From a bacterium HR23 (GTDB lineage Bacteria; Chloroflexota; Dehalococcoidia; Lucifugimonadales; HRBIN23), in contig BEHZ01000069.1 in assembly GCA_002923335.1 (NCBI GenBank), forward strand, positions 1 to 9,015: a stretch of 9,015 bases of DNA, given 5' to 3'. Numbering within the stretch: the first letter of the stretch is position 1; every line of letters begins with the position of its first letter. This document shows positions 7,916-9,015 of this stretch, one piece after another. A model generated the notes under the pieces. That model saw nothing but the letters and a program-made list of their open reading frames with translations, was not told the DNA's origin and ran no database searches. A program made the translations under genes and the position numbers.

Positions 7916-7990
7916 GTGGACTTCCACAGCCAGGGTATCGGCCATACCGCCCCCTTGTCAAGGGAGCGGGTTTGGCGGCCTATGGCCACC
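7916..7990 (-). other. Hairpin-rich leader of the regulator gene, with a possible -35
   Basis: Four inverted repeats lie close together. On the minus strand they are GGTGGCC-ATA-GGCCGCC (7990-7974, one U-G pair as RNA), CCCTTG-A-CAAGGG (7964-7952, a perfect palindrome), GGTAT-GGCCG-ATACC (7948-7934) and GTGG-AAGT-CCAC (7927-7916). The palindrome contains TTGACA (7961-7956), a perfect -35 hexamer, but the best -10 at 16 bases is GATACC, only three of six. The palindrome could be an operator over a weak promoter, for example for autoregulation, or the set could be RNA structure. I see no further gene in the 7894-8090 gap. Confidence 0.35.
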
Positions 7991-7997
7991 CCCGGGA

Positions 7998-8086
7998 GGT
8001 GCCTGCCTTCTCCAGGAAAACACCCCTTCGGAGGTTTTGCCTCCTGCATCTCTCCTGGACAATGCCTTGAGAGGGGTGGAGGCACC
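7998..8086 (-). ncRNA. Candidate structured RNA with pseudoknot between mtnA and the regulator
   Basis: Read as minus-strand RNA the 89 bases fold compactly. P1 is GGTGCCT (8086-8080) with AGGCACC (8004-7998), 7 bp. P2 is TCCAGGAGAG (8059-8050) with TTTTCCTGGA (8020-8011), 10 continuous bp including two G-U. P3 is GGAGG-CAAAA-CCTCC (8044-8030). CACCCC (8078-8073) on the 5' side of P2 is a perfect complement of GGGGTG (8026-8021) inside P2's internal loop, giving a 6-bp pseudoknot. P1's 3' strand can instead form CACCT-CCCGG-GGGTG (8001-7987), a possible switch. On the opposite strand the two G-U pairs become A-C mismatches, favouring the minus strand. It matches no riboswitch that I recognise. 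Pairing was judged by eye, without folding energies or homologues. Confidence 0.4.
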
Positions 8087-8092
8087 CTTTTT
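8072..8092 (+). terminator. Plus-strand intrinsic terminator over the 3' end of mtnA
   Basis: On the plus strand GGGTG (8074-8078) and CACCC (8083-8087) pair around a four-base GAGG loop; the stem extends outward through one G-T and one A-T pair (8073 and 8072 with 8088 and 8089), and five T (8088-8092) follow. On the minus strand no T-run follows the hairpin, so it would not terminate mtnA. No plus-strand gene lies upstream after ade, so it could stop antisense transcripts or end an unannotated plus-strand RNA. Confidence 0.4.
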
Positions 8093-9014
8093 AGCGTCTT
8101 TTACCCAGCAGAGCGGGGAGGCTCTGCTCATAGGGAGGGCGGGCTACGCCCGCTTCGGTAATAACCGCGGTTACCAGGTCTGAGGGGGTAATGTCAAAAG
8201 CGGGGTTCCAGGCGGACACCCCCGGCGGGGCAAGGGGGTGGATCTGCCCCTCCGGCGCCCATCCCCAGCCCATATGGGTTACCTCCTGCGGGGAGCGCTC
8301 CTCAATGGGGATGGCCTTCCCCGAGGGGGTAGACAGGTCTATGGTGCTGGTGGGGGCGCAGACATAGAAGGGGATGCCGTGGCGATGGGCCAGCACCGCC
8401 AGGGTGTAGGTGCCTATCTTGTTCGCCACATCCCCATTGCGGGCGATGCGGTCGGCTCCCACCACTATTGCGCCCACCTTGCCCTGGTGCACAAGGGCCC
8501 CCACGGCGGAATCCACAATGAGGGTAACGGGGATACCCTCCTGCAGAAGTGCCCAGGAGGTGAGGCGGGCGCCTTGCAGAAGGGGGCGGGTCTCGGTTGC
8601 GTAGACGCCTCGCACTTTCCCCATGGCCCACCCAGTGCGGATCACCCCCAGGGCGGTGCCCCATCCCCCGGTGGCCAGCGCCCCCGTGTTGCAATGGGTC
8701 AGCACCCAGCAACCATCAGGAAGCAGGTCCGCCCCTAAACGGCCTATCCGACGGTTGGCCTCTTCGTCCTCCTGGTGGATTCGGTGGGCTTCCACCAGGG
8801 CCGTCCGTTGCATCTCCGGGACGGTGGCCTGCTCCCTCACGGCCAGAAGCACCCGCTCTACCGCCCAGCGCAGGTTGACAGCGGTGGGGCGGGCCTGGGC
8901 GAGGCGCATCGCTTCCTCCTGGAGGGCGTCCAGAAAGGCCGGACGAGGGAGGGATGCAGGCAAGGAACGCGTTGCCAGGGCCACTCCATAGGCTCCCGCG
9001 ATGCCGAAGATCGG
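8091..9014 (-). CDS. mtnA: S-methyl-5-thioribose-1-phosphate isomerase (5' end outside window)
   Basis: MtnA converts methylthioribose-1-phosphate to methylthioribulose-1-phosphate in methionine salvage from methylthioadenosine. About 307 codons are visible, entering at PIFGIAGAYGVALA, the family's RGAP-(A/I)-G-AAAYG region, so roughly 50 N-terminal residues are missing. Diagnostic motifs follow: NLRWAVERVL, the catalytic-cysteine motif THCNTGALATGGWGTALG (Cys codon at 8693-8691), ETRPLLQGARLTSWAL, the catalytic-aspartate region VVGADRIARNGDVANKIGTY, and ST..DLSTPSGKAIPIEER..EV. The HCNTG and GDVANKIGTY pair separates MtnA from eIF2B subunits; the closely related ribose-1,5-bisphosphate isomerases are less likely given the IPIEER segment. 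The GTG at 8984 is internal, not a start. The stop is only 4 bases from the structured RNA candidate that leads into the regulator gene. Confidence 0.93.
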   Translation of the reverse strand, partial: PIFGIAGAYGVALATRSLPASLPRPAFLDALQEEAMRLAQARPTAVNLRWAVERVLLAVREQATVPEMQRTALVEAHRIHQEDEEANRRIGRLGADLLPDGCWVLTHCNTGALATGGWGTALGVIRTGWAMGKVRGVYATETRPLLQGARLTSWALLQEGIPVTLIVDSAVGALVHQGKVGAIVVGADRIARNGDVANKIGTYTLAVLAHRHGIPFYVCAPTSTIDLSTPSGKAIPIEERSPQEVTHMGWGWAPEGQIHPLAPPGVSAWNPAFDITPSDLVTAVITEAGVARPPYEQSLPALLGKRR

Positions 9015-9015
9015 A

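Noticed and set aside
7974..8001. T-box antiterminator (GGGTGG followed by a GGCC hairpin)
   Set aside because: No stem I or specifier loop, no true T-box core, no terminator before the start codon, and the downstream gene is not a tRNA synthetase or amino-acid gene.
8021..8059. Glycine riboswitch (GGAGAGA, hairpin, then CCGAAGGGG resembles part of its aptamer)
   Set aside because: The diagnostic CUCAGG-YAAAAGGAC segment is absent, the following sequence pairs back to form the 10-bp P2 instead, and no second aptamer or glycine-cleavage gene is present.
7894..8085. N-terminal extension of the regulator from ATG 8085
   Set aside because: The translated stretch does not look like a domain, lies over several inverted repeats, and the HTH begins naturally at GTG 7893.

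Overview
The window is GC-rich (about two thirds G+C by eye), densely packed and entirely bacterial housekeeping in its gene content. The order truA-rplM-rpsI, a TrmI-type tRNA m1A58 methyltransferase, a long-form adenine deaminase and a regulator carrying tandem Lrp/AsnC ligand-binding domains together suggest a Chloroflexota (Dehalococcoidia-like) or similar GC-rich, possibly thermophilic bacterium. That placement is inference; there is no 16S or other phylogenetic marker that I could compare. I see no tRNA, rRNA, CRISPR array, insertion sequence or prophage gene.

Layout. Plus strand, 1-1562: truA (5' end outside the window), rplM and rpsI, joined by two ATGA stop/start overlaps. At 1563-1671 lies a non-coding gap with a perfect TATAAT. 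Plus strand, 1672-3931: hpt and ade, overlapping by 38 bases. hpt probably begins at a rare ACG codon. Minus strand, read from high to low coordinates: mtnA (5' end outside the window, stop at 8091), a highly structured 197-base spacer, a MerR-HTH/tandem-RAM regulator (7893-7120), pta (7101-6106), an intrinsic terminator (6028-5997), a promoter (5886-5858), then trmI (5837-4974), an HD-domain hydrolase (4987-4430) and a GNAT acetyltransferase (4410-3940), which converges on ade.

How the genes fit together. Ade turns adenine into hypoxanthine and Hpt turns hypoxanthine into IMP, so the pair routes free adenine into the purine pool without needing adenine phosphoribosyltransferase. MtnA acts on methylthioribose-1-phosphate, whose usual source (methylthioadenosine phosphorylase) also releases adenine, so both arms of methylthioadenosine salvage are represented, although on opposite strands. 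Regulator and pta are 18 bases apart and form one unit. trmI-HD-GNAT form a second unit with its own promoter.

The most unusual feature is the mtnA-regulator spacer. Read as minus-strand RNA it can form a 7-bp closing stem, a continuous 10-bp stem with two G-U pairs, an apical hairpin and a perfect 6-bp pseudoknot. It matches no riboswitch class that I recognise. Next in interest are the likely ACG start of hpt, the internal ribosome-binding site in the regulator that could yield a free-standing RAM domain, and a plus-strand intrinsic terminator with no plus-strand gene in front of it.
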